Shown here piece by piece: positions 24,337 through 33,963 of a stretch of 64,000 bases of DNA (within the stretch, counting starts at the first letter, position 1; each line of letters opens with the position of its first letter). The stretch lies in assembly GCA_949292785.1 (NCBI GenBank), contig CASFBK010000008.1, positions 172,052-236,051 on the forward strand, written 5' to 3'. The notes beneath the pieces were generated by a model that did not search any database, was not told where the DNA came from, and saw only the letters and a list, made by a program, of their open reading frames with translations. The position numbers were made by a program, and so were the translations under genes. The DNA comes from an uncultured Eubacteriales bacterium (lineage in GTDB: Bacteria > Bacillota > Clostridia > Lachnospirales > Lachnospiraceae).

Positions 24337-26649
24337 TCATTCCATTTCTTTCACCGCTATCTGCTTTACCACGTCTTTCTTACGATACTGTTTTACCTCA
24401 TATAGTCTTGCATCTGCCTGCATCATTGCATCCTTCAGGGTCAGCGCATCGTCCTTTCCAAGCATACATGCTCCCGCAGAAACCGTAATATTATACGGTT
24501 TTTCGCTCTCCCTGTTAAAGTCTGAAAACTTCCGGTACAACATTTCCAGCACCTCGTTTCCTTCATCTCCTTTATCATATGCCATGGCACAGGCATATTC
24601 ATCTCCCCCAATACGACCTGCGATTCCGGTATCTTCCACCATTTCTTTTAAAAAACTTCCTATCAGCTTCAGAGCATAATCTCCTTCCTCATGCCCATAC
24701 CTGTCATTAATAATTTTTAAGTTATTCATGTCTACATAGATAATTAAGGTATTTTTATCCTTTTTGCAATTTTTAGAAATCTCTTTCTCTGCCTGGCTAT
24801 AGAATCCACGGCGATTTAGAATTCCTGTCAGCGCATCCCGTTTAGAAATGGTATCCAGCTCAATATTATGCGTCTTTAACACCGTAAGGTTTTCCTCCAG
24901 CTGCTGCTGTATCTTTTCATTCACCTGTAAAAGGGCAATCATCTTAACCGCCGAACTAATCTGATTTACCAGAAACTCTCCGTTATCATAGATTTTCTCC
25001 GTCATATCGCAGAGCATGACACCATATACCATTTCCTTGAAAAACAGTGGCAGAAGCACCATATCCCGGCGCTGTCCGGATGCCATCAGGGAATTGGAAT
25101 AAATTTCCGATATCTTTTTCTTCTGTCTGTTTGCCGGAACAGTGCTTACCTTCCCCTGTCGTAAAACAGCCTTAAGGTACAATTCTTCCGGCATTTGGAA
25201 TTTCTCCTTATCCAGATGCAGCACCGGCTTAGGCAGCATATAAATAGCGGCATTCTTCACCTGCAGCCAGTCCAGATTTTCCAAAAGAGAACTGTAGCTT
25301 TGGTCTCTTCCCCTTTCAAATTGAAGCATATCCTGTACAAACAGCTTCATCGCATAATTCTCGTTATCCTTAGACTCCTGAATATTCCCAAACTGTCCGT
25401 TCATGGCACGAATAATTTTCTTATAAATAATGGCAAAAATATCCCGCAGTTCAAATCTGCTCTTATCGTCCTGCTTTCTCCCCCGCAGTTTCCGATACAC
25501 ATCTTCCAAACTGTTCATAAGAATGTCCACCTCTGCATACTCTATGCCGCCCAGATTCAAAAATTCATCTACATAGTACATAATATCCAGCGCTCCGTCA
25601 AAACCATTGACATTCGACTCGCAGTTGATATATAGCGTTTCCAGCATTTTGCAGTAACTGGCACGAAGCTTTTCTATTTTCTCCTGCATCTCTTCATGAT
25701 AGCAGCGGTAAAAAATATCTTCAAAAGTAATTTCACCGTCTTTTTTCCGGTTCATTTCTGCTTCATCACTTCCCACAGGAAAAGAATCACGCCGAATAAA
25801 CCTTGTTGGAATCACTGTATCCGTCACTTTTTCGCCATGCAGCATTTCTATTACCATTCGCACAGCTTCTTCCCCGAGTCTGCCAGCGTCTGCGCGGACA
25901 GATGACAAAGACGGCGTCATCTTTGCTGCCATGACCGTGTCATCGTACCCCAAAATAAAGATATCCTTCCCGGGGCGGATTCCACGACGGCGCAATTCTT
26001 CATACAGCCCCATTGCCGCTTCATCATTTACGCAAAAAACAGCCTCCACACCGGGATTATCATCCAGCAATCGCCTATATGTTTCTATGCTCCTTCTGGA
26101 AAAATCCCCCTCCGCATACATTTTTTCTTCAAATTCAATTCCATGAGCAGCCAGCGTTTCTACAAATGTATTTTTCCGCTCCCGAGCGTCTATGTTATCA
26201 AGGCTCCCACCTATCATTCCAAACTTTCGGCAGCCCGCCCGTTCAATCAAATATTCCAGTCCATCTTTAATTCCCTGATAATTGTCAAATTTAACACTTA
26301 TATATCCTTCCATTTTAGCTGATACCAGTACACACGGAATTCCCATATACTGTTTCAACATAGCTTCTATACTTTTGGACGATGCAAAACACCCAATACT
26401 GCCAATATTAATAATCAGTGCATCTATATTTTCTTTTCTGACATAAGAAAAAAGCGTATTATACTGATATTCATACATCAGTTCCTGATTATCCGATAAG
26501 TCGCGCTCCAAATATTTTCCCGGAAGCACCACTACATTAATATCATACTGCTTTGCTTCCTGAAACACGCCCTTACATACATATTTGGTAACCTCATCCA
26601 TAATTCCACTACTCAACACCCCAACTATATACCGTTCTTTTCCGCTCAT
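24337..26649 (-). CDS. Cytoplasmic sugar-binding-domain diguanylate cyclase (LacI-type PBP fold + GGDEF)
   Basis: Residues about 5-290 are a LacI-type periplasmic-binding-protein fold (YIVGVLSSGIMDEV, IFILGYDDTVMAAKM, ending TRFIRRDSFP), but there is no DNA-binding helix-turn-helix, signal peptide or membrane helix. A helical and possibly GAF-like middle (about 300-590) leads to a GGDEF domain (about 600-765) with RDALTGILNRRGF and the active motif GGDEY at 681-685. No RxxD inhibitory site is seen in front of it. The protein should make cyclic di-GMP in the cytoplasm in response to a sugar. It sits between the chemoreceptor and the mannanase genes. Confidence 0.88.
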   Translation of the reverse strand: MSGKERYIVGVLSSGIMDEVTKYVCKGVFQEAKQYDINVVVLPGKYLERDLSDNQELMYEYQYNTLFSYVRKENIDALIINIGSIGCFASSKSIEAMLKQYMGIPCVLVSAKMEGYISVKFDNYQGIKDGLEYLIERAGCRKFGMIGGSLDNIDARERKNTFVETLAAHGIEFEEKMYAEGDFSRRSIETYRRLLDDNPGVEAVFCVNDEAAMGLYEELRRRGIRPGKDIFILGYDDTVMAAKMTPSLSSVRADAGRLGEEAVRMVIEMLHGEKVTDTVIPTRFIRRDSFPVGSDEAEMNRKKDGEITFEDIFYRCYHEEMQEKIEKLRASYCKMLETLYINCESNVNGFDGALDIMYYVDEFLNLGGIEYAEVDILMNSLEDVYRKLRGRKQDDKSRFELRDIFAIIYKKIIRAMNGQFGNIQESKDNENYAMKLFVQDMLQFERGRDQSYSSLLENLDWLQVKNAAIYMLPKPVLHLDKEKFQMPEELYLKAVLRQGKVSTVPANRQKKKISEIYSNSLMASGQRRDMVLLPLFFKEMVYGVMLCDMTEKIYDNGEFLVNQISSAVKMIALLQVNEKIQQQLEENLTVLKTHNIELDTISKRDALTGILNRRGFYSQAEKEISKNCKKDKNTLIIYVDMNNLKIINDRYGHEEGDYALKLIGSFLKEMVEDTGIAGRIGGDEYACAMAYDKGDEGNEVLEMLYRKFSDFNRESEKPYNITVSAGACMLGKDDALTLKDAMMQADARLYEVKQYRKKDVVKQIAVKEME

Positions 26650-26683
26650 CCTGCACCCTCCCAGCCTTTTGCCGTTGCATTTA

Positions 26684-26730
26684 GAAAAAACTGCTACACT
26701 TACAATTTCTCAATTATAAGTGCAACAGTT
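26684..26730 (-). terminator. Terminator of the GH26 mannanase gene
   Basis: Arms of about 19 bases (26689-26707 and 26712-26730) with a few mismatches form a long stem. The minus strand then runs into TTTTTTCTAAA. Confidence 0.8.
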
Positions 26731-26748
26731 CTACTAATTTCACAATAA

Positions 26749-29700
26749 TTATGCCAGTCTTTTCTTCTTTCTTATTACCGCTGCACATGCCACTGCTGCA
26801 AATCCCATCAATAACAGGTAAATTGTCAGATTTGTTGTATCCCCTGTCTTTGCTGCCGTCTGCTTATTTGCATTCTGTGTATTTGTACTATTGTCTGTTG
26901 TATCTGTATGATTATCTGTTGTATTTGTATTCGTATTTGTATTCGTATTTGTATCAATAGTTGTGTTTGTATCTGTGTCTGGTATTTCATCTGCTACCAA
27001 TGACTGCTCCGTAATAATCAGACCATCTGCATCCACCTTCGCCAAATCTTCTGTTTTCAGTCTTACTGCCTTAATTCCATCAAAATAAATCGTGGAATCT
27101 ACCTCCCAGCTTCCGGAATGTCCATCCGGTACAATAGAGTTACACCATACCGCAAACTTCTGAATAGAGCTTGTGTCTAAGGTACCTCCATTCTTACCTG
27201 TAAAGGAGCTAAACGGTACTGTTACATACTGTGCCTTTGTTCCTTTTACAAAATTCGTAAGATATACTTCAAATTCCTCTCCGGAACCATCTGTAAGCTG
27301 AATGACAAGCTTCTGTCCTTTTCCATCCGGCTGCACCCACATTTCTAATGCATTATAGCTTGAGAAATCATTTGATGTCAGGTTAGACTTGATTCTACCT
27401 GTCCATACTTCACTTCCGGTCGTAGAAAGCGTATAGTTAAATGCTCCTCCGTAAGTTCCATCATTTTTATGAGTCTCATCCAATACAAACTCAGAGCTGC
27501 ATCCTGCTGCGGAATTTTCCGAATAATTTGCATCTAACAACCCATTGCTGCCGGAATAATAATCAAAGTCCTCAATTACATTTGCAGGCGCTTTATCCTT
27601 TTCCTTTCCAAGACTTACATTGGTAAGTTCTGAAATCACAACACCGTCTGCGTAAAGTGTAATGGTTGCCGTATCCGTCTTTCCAATGCTGTCCAGAGTT
27701 GCTTTATCTAACATTGCGGCATACGTAATCGCTCCTGTGGATGCTGCTTTTACATTACTCAATACTGCCGCATTTTCCGCTCTTACAACGCCCCCTTCCG
27801 GCTTTGCTTCCAATGTCACTTTCTTATCTGCCGCTTTATTTTCAATTACAAACTCTACGTTCGAAGCATTTCTCAAGACTGCTCGTAATTCTGTTCCATC
27901 TAAAATAGTTGCCATCTCAAACGGATAGACCATGTAACCATATGGATTGGTATAGTTCTCTACATTTTTTCCTGCTAATGCAGTTATATTGTTATAAAAA
28001 TTCGTGCCATTTCCAAAAATGGAGTCTGCACTGTTGTAATACGCAATAAATTCATTAATCATTTCCTGTCCGTAAGTATCATCATACTTATACGGAACAT
28101 AGAAGTTCGTATCGCTGAAGTTCGCCCATACCAGATAATATGGCATATTGTTTTTCTTGGCAATATCATTTACTTTCTGATACCAGTTGGTTCCGGTTAC
28201 CTCTTCCCGTACCGGATTTCCTTTCACCAAAAGACCTTCATTATCCGAACCGTCAGCCTTCATTACTCTGACACCACATTCTGAAATTGCTGCAATTTTT
28301 CCTCTCTTCTGTGCAAAAGAAGAAACTACCTGGCAGGTCTTGTCAAGATTGGTAAAGTAAGAGCCGTCTGAGGTTGCAGGATATGTATTATAATCATCGT
28401 AATAATCAAATGCTACAATATCTACGTATTCATCTCCCGGATATCTTGTCAGATACTCTTCTTCTGATGTAAGCGGTCCGTTTGGAGAATACACATACAA
28501 CATGTTATGTACGCCCTGGCTTTCCAGATAATCTCTGGTATAGCGGAAAAGACTCTTATATGTCTCCACGCTGTTGGTAGAACCCCACCAGAACCAGGAA
28601 CCTGTGTTTTCATGCAACGGACGGAAAATAACCGGAATGTCATCTTCTGCTAATGCATTTGCATATTCTGCAATGATATCCAGATATGCATTGAACACCT
28701 CATTGTATTCTCCACCCGGAAGAATCTGTTCTGCACTATTATTACTTAAATCCTTTGCTTCATTAAAATTACACTCGAAGAAATCATAAGTGCCATCCGC
28801 ATTTTTCTTAATTTTTGCACTGGTAAAGTTCGGCATATGAGTAGATAAGGTAATTAATGCTCCATTCTGGGCAGCCGTCTTACTGTATGCAATGGAATTT
28901 GCAAGCGCAGATTCTGCATCTGTTCCACCAGCTTCTGAACCGGTAAGCGCCAGAGAATCCAAGCCAAATATTCCACTGACCGAGCCTGTGATGTCATATA
29001 CATCACCCAGAGCAGCATTTGGATTTACAGAACGGCTTACATCGTTCTGATGTCCGAACAACACCTGGTCATTTTCACTCAATGCAGAAAGATACGTGAA
29101 TAATGCTTTTGCACTATCATCTGCATTCGTGTCTGTCATCTTGATGGAGGAAATGCTGTTACTGATATTCGCAACTGTACCTGCGCCCGGTGTTTCTGTA
29201 ATCTTTACAAAATCTTCTGCTTCGTTTTTTTGGGACAATACCAGGTTATCCAGATAAACATTACCCTTGAAGCTTGTCTGATAACCAATAATTCCAATCG
29301 TAAAACTGGACAATGGTGTAGCGACTGGGGAAAATCCCATGCTGACAGTAACCTTCTTCATTCCATTTCCGAGATCTTCTGCTGTAGATTCATCGACAGT
29401 GGTATCCTTATTGATGATTCCATCTGCGAAAAACTTCATCTTTGTTCCGTCTAACTCATCCGGATAAATAAAGTCCACGCTCAACTGATTATAGCTGCTG
29501 ATGTCTGCCGCGTCTGCCGGTGTAAAGGTTACTTTTGCCTCACTCCATGTAGACGCTGCATTTGCAGAATAATCTAATGTTACCTGTAATCTTTGGTTTG
29601 CACTATCATAGGAAATCTCCGGAACAGAGTTCGCTGTTCCTCCATGATAATAATCCCATCCTTCTTCTGTACCCCAGCAGCTAAAGTCTGCCTCTGTAGC

Positions 29701-30318
29701 TAAATCAGAAAGAACGGTTGGGTCCTTTTCTTCTAAATCCGGTTTGTCCACAGTAAGGTTCGTTACTTTTACATTGCTGATATTTACCGTTCCTACGAAC
29801 TTTACACCTACGATTTCAAAATCAATCTCCATTAATGAAGACGGTGTCTTATCCTTGAATTCTACCTGAATGTCTGCTGTGTAGTTTCCATCTCCCATAT
29901 CGGTAAAACTGCTCTGTTCCAGATATGGCCAGGAATCTCCTGTGGTGTATGTCCAATCTCCGGTCAGCTTTGTCACTCCCTGGAACTTCAGATATCCTCC
30001 GTCTGCTAAAGTATTATATGCATTTGCATCAATGGTTACCTTTGCATCTACGGTAAAATTCTCGTTTACCTTTCTTTCTACGTCATTGGTATAAGCATAT
30101 GTTACTTCCTTTTTTACTCCCCAGTCTTCGTCTGCAAGTGCGGAAAAATCAATTCCATCCGCTGCTACATTTGTATCGCTTTCATAAATGACACTTTCGA
30201 AAGCCGCTTCCGCTTCAATCGTCCCAGATGAAAATATCTGGTTCACTGCCGGTACCTGTAGTACCATAGCTGCTGCTATGACCCCTGCCAGCAGCCTTTT
30301 CACATTCCTGTTCTTCAT
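26749..30318 (-). CDS. Cell-wall-anchored GH26 beta-mannanase with multiple CBMs
   Basis: This 1189-residue endo-beta-1,4-mannanase has a signal peptide (1-about 38), an unassigned CBM-like beta domain (about 60-190), a CBM27-like domain (about 205-365), the GH26 barrel (about 385-780) with acid/base E570 in FRPLHENTG and nucleophile E680 in AISECGV, an Ig-like spacer, and a CBM23/CBM11-like domain (about 912-1090). A Thr/Asn/Asp-rich linker precedes a sorting-type end: AAKTGD, a membrane helix, then RKKKRLA. It would cut mannan at the cell surface. The CBM27-GH26-CBM23 order agrees with the Roseburia intestinalis enzyme as I remember it. Confidence 0.93.
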   Translation of the reverse strand: MKNRNVKRLLAGVIAAAMVLQVPAVNQIFSSGTIEAEAAFESVIYESDTNVAADGIDFSALADEDWGVKKEVTYAYTNDVERKVNENFTVDAKVTIDANAYNTLADGGYLKFQGVTKLTGDWTYTTGDSWPYLEQSSFTDMGDGNYTADIQVEFKDKTPSSLMEIDFEIVGVKFVGTVNISNVKVTNLTVDKPDLEEKDPTVLSDLATEADFSCWGTEEGWDYYHGGTANSVPEISYDSANQRLQVTLDYSANAASTWSEAKVTFTPADAADISSYNQLSVDFIYPDELDGTKMKFFADGIINKDTTVDESTAEDLGNGMKKVTVSMGFSPVATPLSSFTIGIIGYQTSFKGNVYLDNLVLSQKNEAEDFVKITETPGAGTVANISNSISSIKMTDTNADDSAKALFTYLSALSENDQVLFGHQNDVSRSVNPNAALGDVYDITGSVSGIFGLDSLALTGSEAGGTDAESALANSIAYSKTAAQNGALITLSTHMPNFTSAKIKKNADGTYDFFECNFNEAKDLSNNSAEQILPGGEYNEVFNAYLDIIAEYANALAEDDIPVIFRPLHENTGSWFWWGSTNSVETYKSLFRYTRDYLESQGVHNMLYVYSPNGPLTSEEEYLTRYPGDEYVDIVAFDYYDDYNTYPATSDGSYFTNLDKTCQVVSSFAQKRGKIAAISECGVRVMKADGSDNEGLLVKGNPVREEVTGTNWYQKVNDIAKKNNMPYYLVWANFSDTNFYVPYKYDDTYGQEMINEFIAYYNSADSIFGNGTNFYNNITALAGKNVENYTNPYGYMVYPFEMATILDGTELRAVLRNASNVEFVIENKAADKKVTLEAKPEGGVVRAENAAVLSNVKAASTGAITYAAMLDKATLDSIGKTDTATITLYADGVVISELTNVSLGKEKDKAPANVIEDFDYYSGSNGLLDANYSENSAAGCSSEFVLDETHKNDGTYGGAFNYTLSTTGSEVWTGRIKSNLTSNDFSSYNALEMWVQPDGKGQKLVIQLTDGSGEEFEVYLTNFVKGTKAQYVTVPFSSFTGKNGGTLDTSSIQKFAVWCNSIVPDGHSGSWEVDSTIYFDGIKAVRLKTEDLAKVDADGLIITEQSLVADEIPDTDTNTTIDTNTNTNTNTNTTDNHTDTTDNSTNTQNANKQTAAKTGDTTNLTIYLLLMGFAAVACAAVIRKKKRLA
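26921..26956 (+). repeat. 12-bp tandem repeat in the mannanase linker
   Basis: GTATTTGTATTC occurs twice in tandem and a third time as GTATTTGTATCA. It encodes the NTNTNT run of the Thr/Asn linker, and its copy number may vary between strains. Confidence 0.8.
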
Positions 30319-30335
30319 TTCTGTTCACCTTTCCC

Positions 30336-30345
30336 TTTTAGCTAA
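30336..30345 (-). promoter_or_regulatory. Operator-like site downstream of the GH26 promoter
   Basis: TTAGCTAAAA on the minus strand lies between the transcription start and the GH26 start codon. The core recurs at the other mannan promoters (30431-30441, 41991-42009, 44139-44163, 48908-48940). Confidence 0.55.
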
Positions 30346-30379
30346 TTTTTTATTTTTTAACTAATATTAAGTTGATATA

Positions 30380-30408
30380 ATTATATATTTTTCGTAACTT
30401 TTAGTCAA
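30380..30408 (-). promoter_or_regulatory. Promoter of the GH26 mannanase gene
   Basis: TTGACT (30403-30408) and TATAAT (30380-30385) with a 17-nt spacer make a strong sigma-A promoter. Operator-like TTAGCTAAAA sites flank it on both sides, consistent with looping or double repression by the locus LacI protein. Confidence 0.82.
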
Positions 30409-30430
30409 TGTTTTAATTAATTAAAAATAT

Positions 30431-30441
30431 TTTTTAGCTAA
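30431..30441 (-). promoter_or_regulatory. Operator-like site upstream of the GH26 promoter
   Basis: TTAGCTAAAAA on the minus strand is about 25 nt upstream of the -35 element and matches the core of the operator in front of lacI. Confidence 0.55.
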
Positions 30442-30500
30442 CGTAAACAGTTTTTTAAGAAGAAAACAAGGTTTATTTACTACTTTTTTGTTCACATTGC

Positions 30501-32804
30501 CTATATAGCAGAACAAATTGCTTTCAGTTTTCCCTGTACTTCCACGCTTCCCATTCCGGCAGGCAAAATCAGATGGTCCCCCTTCTTCACCAGTTGTCCG
30601 TTTAGAAGCCCATCTCCTTCCAAAACACTCATAAGCATAAATGGATATTTCTGCTCAAATACTGCCTTCTTCTCTACCTCAAGCTGGAACACCTTATAGA
30701 ACTCACATTCATACAAGGTATACAACTCATCCTTGGGAACATTCATTGTATCAATAACGCTGTCCTCTACAGACTTTGCCGGAACTGTAATTACATCAAT
30801 ACTTTTTTCCACATGAAGCTCTCTTGGCTTTCCATTCGAAAGACGGTCATAATCGTATACACGATACGTAATATCACTGTTCTGCTGTGTCTCCAGTATC
30901 AGAATACCTCCCTTAATGGCATGTACCGTTCCCGGGTCAATCTGAAGAAAATCTCCCTTTTTCACCGGGATTTCACGAATAAATTCGCTCCATCTGCCCT
31001 GATGAATCATGTCAGCAAGCTCTTCCTTCGTCTTTGCATTATGTCCAATTACCAGTGCAGCATCTTCGTCACAATCTAAGATATACCAGCACTCTGTTTT
31101 TCCCAAAGAACCATTTTCGTTGACTTTCGCATACGCATCATTGGGATGAACCTGAATACTTAAGTCTGCCTTGGCGTCAATAATTTTAATCAGCAGTGGG
31201 AAGCGGTCCATATCCACATTGCCAAAAAGCTGTGGCTCTTCTTTCCACAATTCGGACAGTCTCCTGCCGTCAAAGGTTCCACCCTTTACGGTACAGTCAC
31301 CGTTCGGATGTGCTGCAATGCCCCAACATTCTCCAATATCATCTCCTTCCACCGGATAATGAAAGTCCTCCCGCAATCTGGTTCCTCCCCAGATATTGTG
31401 GGTAAATACCGGATTTAAGAAAATTATTTCTCCTTTTAACTGATTCATAGATAAACATCCTCCATTCGTTTCTATTACGTTCTGATACCAGTAGGCAGAG
31501 TCCTTTACGATACGTTTCTGCGTAGTAAAGTCTACATGCACAAGACCAAATCGCTCATTGTATCCCTTCTCCCATTCAAAATTATCCAGAAATGTCCACA
31601 GAAAATAACCTCGTACATCTACGCCCTCTTCACATGCCTTTGATAATTCCCCCAGATATGCATCCAGAAAATCAATCCGGTTCCGGTCATGCACCCTGCC
31701 GTCAGCAGACACCATATCATGACAGGACATGCCGTTTTCTGTAATATAAATGGGCGTCTTGTAACGCTCATATAAGAACTTCACGCCCCAATACAAGCAC
31801 TTCGGTGTTACCGGCCACTGCACTGCTGTCCTGGCTGCCCCCGGTTCTCTTTCTACATACTCCACCTCTCCGCTTTCTCCGGCGCGGACGGCATATCCGT
31901 TGTAAATATTTTGTCCTATAAAATCCAGCGGCTGTGAAATCAGCTCCATATCCTCCGGTGTCATCTCAGGCAGATAATCTGCAAACTTCTTCAACCCTTC
32001 TTCCGGATATTTTCCGAATAGTACCGGGTCAGAAAACCAGCTCACATTCCAGGTCCAGTTATCCATCGGATTATTAAATCCAAAATAAACTTTTCTTGCC
32101 GCCTCGATATCTTCCGGCTTTTCGCTAACGGGATATGCCACTCCACAGGTTGGCGCATAACCAATCTTTATCTCCTGTTTCGCATTGGCTCGCAGGACTT
32201 TGACTGCCGTACCATGGGCTCTTAACATATTGTGCACCATCTGAAAGGTGTCTTTATAGGACATCTTAAGCCCCGGCGCATGTACCCCTGTCAGATTCCC
32301 CAGACCGATAAAGCACTGTGGCTCATTAAAGGTAATAAAGTACTCGCAAAGGTCAGAAAAATTCTCGGCAACCACTCTGGCATATTCCGCAAACCACTGA
32401 ATGGACGCTTCATTGAGCCATCCGCCCTGCTTCTGCAATGCCTGAGGCAGTTCCCAGTGATACATGGTAATATACGGGGTGATTCCATTTTTCTTCATTT
32501 CCCGAATCATATCCCGGTATAACGCGATTCCCTTTTCATTGACTGCCCCAGTTCCCTCCGGAATCAGGCGGGACCAGCTTATAGAAAACCGATAATGCCG
32601 GATTCCCAGAAGACGCATGAGCGCAAAGTCTTCCCGATAGCGGTGCATGTGGTCGCAGCTGACAAAAGCATTTTGCCCTTCGTACACTCTGCCTTCCCTG
32701 CAGAATTCATCCCAGATACATTCGCCTGCACCGTCATTTTCCTCTCTTCCTTCTATCTGATAAGCGCTGCTGGCAACTCCCCATACAAAATTTTTTGGAA
32801 ACAT
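30501..32804 (-). CDS. GH1 beta-glycosidase fused to type I mannose-6-phosphate isomerase
   Basis: Residues 1-about 448 are a full-length GH1 enzyme (acid/base E161 in TFNEP, nucleophile E356 in ITENG, normal end VDFTTQKRIVKDSAYWYQNVIE). Residues 453-767 are a complete type I ManA (MNQLKGEIIFLNPVF, zinc-site region IQVHPND, PGTVHAIKGG). They are joined by only a few residues with no stop codon. A good ribosome binding site, GGAGGA, lies inside the junction 9 nt before an in-frame ATG at 31448, so ManA may also be made alone. The GH1 part probably removes beta-glucosyl or mannosyl residues from oligomers; ManA sends mannose-6-phosphate to fructose-6-phosphate. Confidence 0.9.
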   Translation of the reverse strand: MFPKNFVWGVASSAYQIEGREENDGAGECIWDEFCREGRVYEGQNAFVSCDHMHRYREDFALMRLLGIRHYRFSISWSRLIPEGTGAVNEKGIALYRDMIREMKKNGITPYITMYHWELPQALQKQGGWLNEASIQWFAEYARVVAENFSDLCEYFITFNEPQCFIGLGNLTGVHAPGLKMSYKDTFQMVHNMLRAHGTAVKVLRANAKQEIKIGYAPTCGVAYPVSEKPEDIEAARKVYFGFNNPMDNWTWNVSWFSDPVLFGKYPEEGLKKFADYLPEMTPEDMELISQPLDFIGQNIYNGYAVRAGESGEVEYVEREPGAARTAVQWPVTPKCLYWGVKFLYERYKTPIYITENGMSCHDMVSADGRVHDRNRIDFLDAYLGELSKACEEGVDVRGYFLWTFLDNFEWEKGYNERFGLVHVDFTTQKRIVKDSAYWYQNVIETNGGCLSMNQLKGEIIFLNPVFTHNIWGGTRLREDFHYPVEGDDIGECWGIAAHPNGDCTVKGGTFDGRRLSELWKEEPQLFGNVDMDRFPLLIKIIDAKADLSIQVHPNDAYAKVNENGSLGKTECWYILDCDEDAALVIGHNAKTKEELADMIHQGRWSEFIREIPVKKGDFLQIDPGTVHAIKGGILILETQQNSDITYRVYDYDRLSNGKPRELHVEKSIDVITVPAKSVEDSVIDTMNVPKDELYTLYECEFYKVFQLEVEKKAVFEQKYPFMLMSVLEGDGLLNGQLVKKGDHLILPAGMGSVEVQGKLKAICSAI

Positions 32805-32834
32805 AGCTGACCCTCCACTTTCTTTACGAGTATT

Positions 32835-33950
32835 TTAACATGAACCAATGACAGATACCAGATAAAACGGTACTGCATCGTCCTCATGGGATTCTATTAT
32901 CTCTATTTCTACCTTGTGAATCCGTTTTTTTTCATGCTCTGCCACCGTTTCCAGATACAGACAGTCTCCCCAGTCCTCCTCAAAGTTGGCATCCAAAACT
33001 ACCGAATGCTCCTTGTCTCCATCTATTGTCACCCGTGCAATCGGCGCCGGCTTATGGACCGACTTACGATATTGAATTCCAATACAGGTTCCTGACACTG
33101 CAAAGGTGATTTTAGCGCCTTTTTCGGACGCAGTCCAGCCCTTTCGGAAACACTGGGTAATATGCTCCTGCACCTCCTTGTCCGCGGTAAATCCCTCACA
33201 GACCGGGTCAGAATTCTGATTCTGCATGCGCAGGGAATTTTCATACTGGTTCATGGTAAATGGTTCTGGCATCTCAAATTCCGTATCTCCATCCCCTGCG
33301 GAATCCCCCTGTATTTTCTCTAAAAACCAGGTAATTACAGATGCTACCAGTTCATGTCCCTTATCATTGGGATGCAGGTCATCCGGTGTAATCTCACGAT
33401 TTGGAATCTCGCCGGATACCACCAGAGGATAAATGGAGCTCTGCATACTAACCGCCGGAAGGTGATAATGCCTTGCGGTTTTTCCATGCTGCACCTGTGC
33501 ATTTCCTCCATCATCATAGCGGACATTATGCACCAGAAGCATTGCAGGCTTTCTTTCGGAGCCGTATATCTTTCTAATGAGTCCTTCATATGTCTCGCAA
33601 AAATGTTCTGTACTATCGTCATTTACACTAAACTCTACAATGACAAAATCAGGCTGGTAAGCAAGCAAATCACTCTCTGCCCTTGCCACGCCAAATTGAG
33701 AGGTGGTTCCTCCGATTCCCGCATTTACATATGTGAATTCCGCCTGTGGAAAAGTCTTTTTCCACCATTCATACACACGATATGCATAACAGGTCTCCGG
33801 TGTAGAAGATAAACTTCCCTGCGTAATAGAACCCCCTAAAAATCCAAGTGTAATCTTTTCTCCGGCCGCGGCACGCTCCATGACCTTTTTGATACGATAC
33901 CAGTTTCCTCGGTTTGCAACCGCCCTTTCATATTCTATCTGAATACTCAT
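32835..33950 (-). CDS. CE17-type acetyl mannan esterase (SGNH + CBM35-like)
   Basis: The 371-residue cytoplasmic enzyme has an SGNH hydrolase domain (about residues 1-210) with catalytic Ser in GFLGGSITQG, Asn-containing SVNDDSTEH, and the Asp-His pair in DDLHPNDKGH. A C-terminal beta-sandwich (about 230-371) looks like CBM35. This layout is that of RiCE17, which removes axial 2-O-acetyl groups from mannooligosaccharides (established for R. intestinalis). No signal peptide is present, so it acts after import. GGAGGA lies 6 nt before the ATG; a longer in-frame reading overlaps the upstream gene and is rejected. Confidence 0.85.
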   Translation of the reverse strand: MSIQIEYERAVANRGNWYRIKKVMERAAAGEKITLGFLGGSITQGSLSSTPETCYAYRVYEWWKKTFPQAEFTYVNAGIGGTTSQFGVARAESDLLAYQPDFVIVEFSVNDDSTEHFCETYEGLIRKIYGSERKPAMLLVHNVRYDDGGNAQVQHGKTARHYHLPAVSMQSSIYPLVVSGEIPNREITPDDLHPNDKGHELVASVITWFLEKIQGDSAGDGDTEFEMPEPFTMNQYENSLRMQNQNSDPVCEGFTADKEVQEHITQCFRKGWTASEKGAKITFAVSGTCIGIQYRKSVHKPAPIARVTIDGDKEHSVVLDANFEEDWGDCLYLETVAEHEKKRIHKVEIEIIESHEDDAVPFYLVSVIGSC

Positions 33951-33963
33951 ATTCTTCCTCCTT

